Assembly: GCF_030052815.1 (NCBI RefSeq)
Contig: NC_079510.1
Span: 51,550,725 to 51,614,724 of the forward strand
Length of the DNA stretch: 64,000 bases
Direction of reading: 5' to 3'
Source of the DNA: Hevea brasiliensis
Lineage: Eukaryota; Streptophyta; Magnoliopsida; Malpighiales; Euphorbiaceae
Shown here: piece by piece, positions 62,416 through 64,000 of the stretch
Layout of the letters: the number at the start of each line of letters is the position of its first letter
Numbering within the stretch: position 1 is the first letter of the stretch
Notes under the pieces: generated by a model
What the model saw: only the letters and a program-made list of their open reading frames with translations
What the model was told of the DNA's origin: nothing
The model's database searches: none
Translations under genes and position numbers: made by a program

Positions 62416-63130
62416 TGATACATGCATTTTATGTAATTATTTAGGTTAGATTTCGTACTTATGTTTGTTAGTTATTTTTAGTTAATTTTATTAGTTATTT
62501 AATTAATTTTTCATAATTATTAATTTTGGATTAATTTGTAATTTTACTTTTTTTTTAGATAAAATGGTGTTTTTGAGGGACTAGAAGTAATTGTGCAAGT
62601 GAAGAGTAAATTTCAAGTCCAAAAGTGTCAAAAACGAAGCCTAAAAATTGAAGATTTTGAAGGCTGCCAAAACTTGCATAAGGAGTTGCATAGCCAATAC
62701 AACTTTTATCCAGAAAATGAAAGAAATTTCCAACTTGTCGAAAGTTGCATAGCCTAGTGCATAGGCTATGCACTTGCTTATGCAGAAAGTTGAAGAATTG
62801 CAGAACTTGCCGAAAGTAGCATAACTTTTTGCATAGGCTATGTGGCTTCACGCACCTGCCTATGCACCTTCACAGAAGACAAACCTGAACTTGCTGAAAA
62901 TTACATAACTTCTTGCATAGGCTATGCAGCTTCACGCACCTGCCTATGCACCTTTATGGAGAACCTCTGAAGCTTGCCAAATCATGCATAGGGTCTTACA
63001 TGGCCATGCAAACCTGTCTTCACTCATTCTTTCTAGTTCTGATTTTGCATAAGATACTGCACAGGCACAGTTCCAGTTATGCATTTCCTCATTAATTGGT
63101 TGAAGTGGCAAATCTTTCCATATGTGTAAT
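62416..63130 (+). mobile_element. Athila-type LTR, partial, nested in the LINE
   Basis: Starts TGATACATGC and follows the left part of the 4751 LTR (TTAGTTATTT, TTTTTCATAATT, GTAATTTTACTTT, GTGTTTTTGAGG), including TTATGCA/TGCATAGC palindromes at 62670-63070. It is a different subfamily from the large element. It is interrupted at 63131 by a copia LTR; the rest is outside the window. Confidence 0.85.
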
Positions 63131-64000
63131 TGAAGGAACGGAAGCGTGAAAAACACAAGTTTATACTATTGAATTCAAAAATTTTCACCTAGGGTCACAT
63201 GCATCATGCAATATTTATTTTTATCTATTTGATTTCAATGATAAACAATATATTAAAACTCTTTTAATATGTTTTTGCCATTTAAGATTTTAAAATTAAT
63301 CAAATTAATTTTAGAACCCTAGATTAAATTAAGAACGATTACACTAACCTCTTGATGCACTGCAGCGTTTCTGTGCCTTTGAGATTCGTCTTCAGGACAC
63401 CAAATGTTGTCTCTCTAGCTTGTCACACCAAGAACACCTATGGCAGCCCTTGAGCAGCTTCTAAAGCTTTTTCTAGTAATTAGAAATTTAAGTTCTGCCT
63501 TTTAAGAAATTAAAGATGTAAACAGGACACTAGAAACAATTTCTAATGTTCTTAATTCAAGAGATTGATGGCTAATCTCTTTGAATTGATGAGAGATGAA
63601 GAAGAATAGATGGAGAACCTCAAAATGGCGTGACAAAGGAGGAGTGGCTGCTGGTTGCTTTTCTTTTTTTCATAACAACACTTATATAGCTAGGTTAACA
63701 CATTAAACCTTTGCCACATGTCACTCTTTGATTAGCTCTAGGTTTAAGTGACCCAATCACATTGTGCCAAGTGTCAAACCTATATTTAATCTTAATATTA
63801 ATCATCTTACATGATTAAAAACATTTGGCAAGCTTATGTGTAATCCCATGTGTCACCATCTCATGGTGCCACGTGTCACACTGTGAAATGACCAAAATGC
63901 CCCTGTGTCTTAATTTTGAGTTCTCAACCCAAAATAATTATTTCTGTTCTTCTAATCAATTTATATCAAATATAAATTAATTAATTAATCTCTATTAATT
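63131..64000 (-). mobile_element. Copia LTR of the 7268-17900 family, truncated by window end
   Basis: Starts TGAAGGAACG and stays nearly identical to the first 870 bases of 7268-9367, in the same orientation. Whether it is a solo LTR or the left LTR of a full element lies beyond the window. Confidence 0.92.

Overview
The window is nuclear DNA of a flowering plant, almost certainly a eudicot. It is AT-rich, its genes carry spliceosomal introns, it holds plant-only families (class III peroxidase, S40 senescence regulator, CDPK, GH17 glucanase), and it is loaded with Ty3/gypsy Athila-type, Ty1/copia, TRIM and LINE retroelements. A woody Malpighiales genome (Euphorbiaceae, for example) would fit, but that is a guess; nothing read here fixes the species.

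Layout. 1-4745: AT-rich DNA with no convincing gene and one strong hairpin. 4751-29553: a 24.8-kb nested retrotransposon block. An Athila-like element (TSD ATCAA, two LTRs, tRNA-Asp-type primer site) is split in gag by a complete minus-strand Ty1/copia element (7268-17900, TSD CTTTC). The copia element is itself split between integrase and RT by a tandem TRIM (11395-12027: three 151-bp LTRs and two 90-bp internal segments). A solo LTR of an Athila relative (19233-20857, TSD AGTGC) sits inverted between gag and the protease. All coding parts are broken. 29559-32820: intergenic, with a cluster of ACGTG elements. 32970-33623: an intact single-exon S40 (DUF584) gene.

About 35.4-55.3 kb: a tandem array of five minus-strand genes for proteins made of three divergent ubiquitin-like domains, each with two coding exons and probably a 5' UTR intron. 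Four have open frames and the fifth carries a stop codon. The duplicated unit originally also carried a truncated first-exon piece of a calcium-dependent protein kinase, seen twice. A GH17/X8 beta-1,3-glucanase fragment and a LINE RNase H relic lie inside the array. I regard this array as the most interesting biology in the window.

55.6-57.06 kb: exon-like fragments of an unrecognised gene, probably decayed. 58654-60206 (minus): an intact four-exon class III peroxidase of the Peroxidase 42 type. 61.8-64.0 kb: a LINE fragment with an internal partial duplication, cut by an Athila-type LTR, which is cut by a copia LTR that runs off the window. This repeats the nesting order of the large block.

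The apparently functional genes are the S40 regulator, the peroxidase and up to four ubiquitin-like genes. They show no shared pathway. No tRNA, rRNA or CRISPR was seen.
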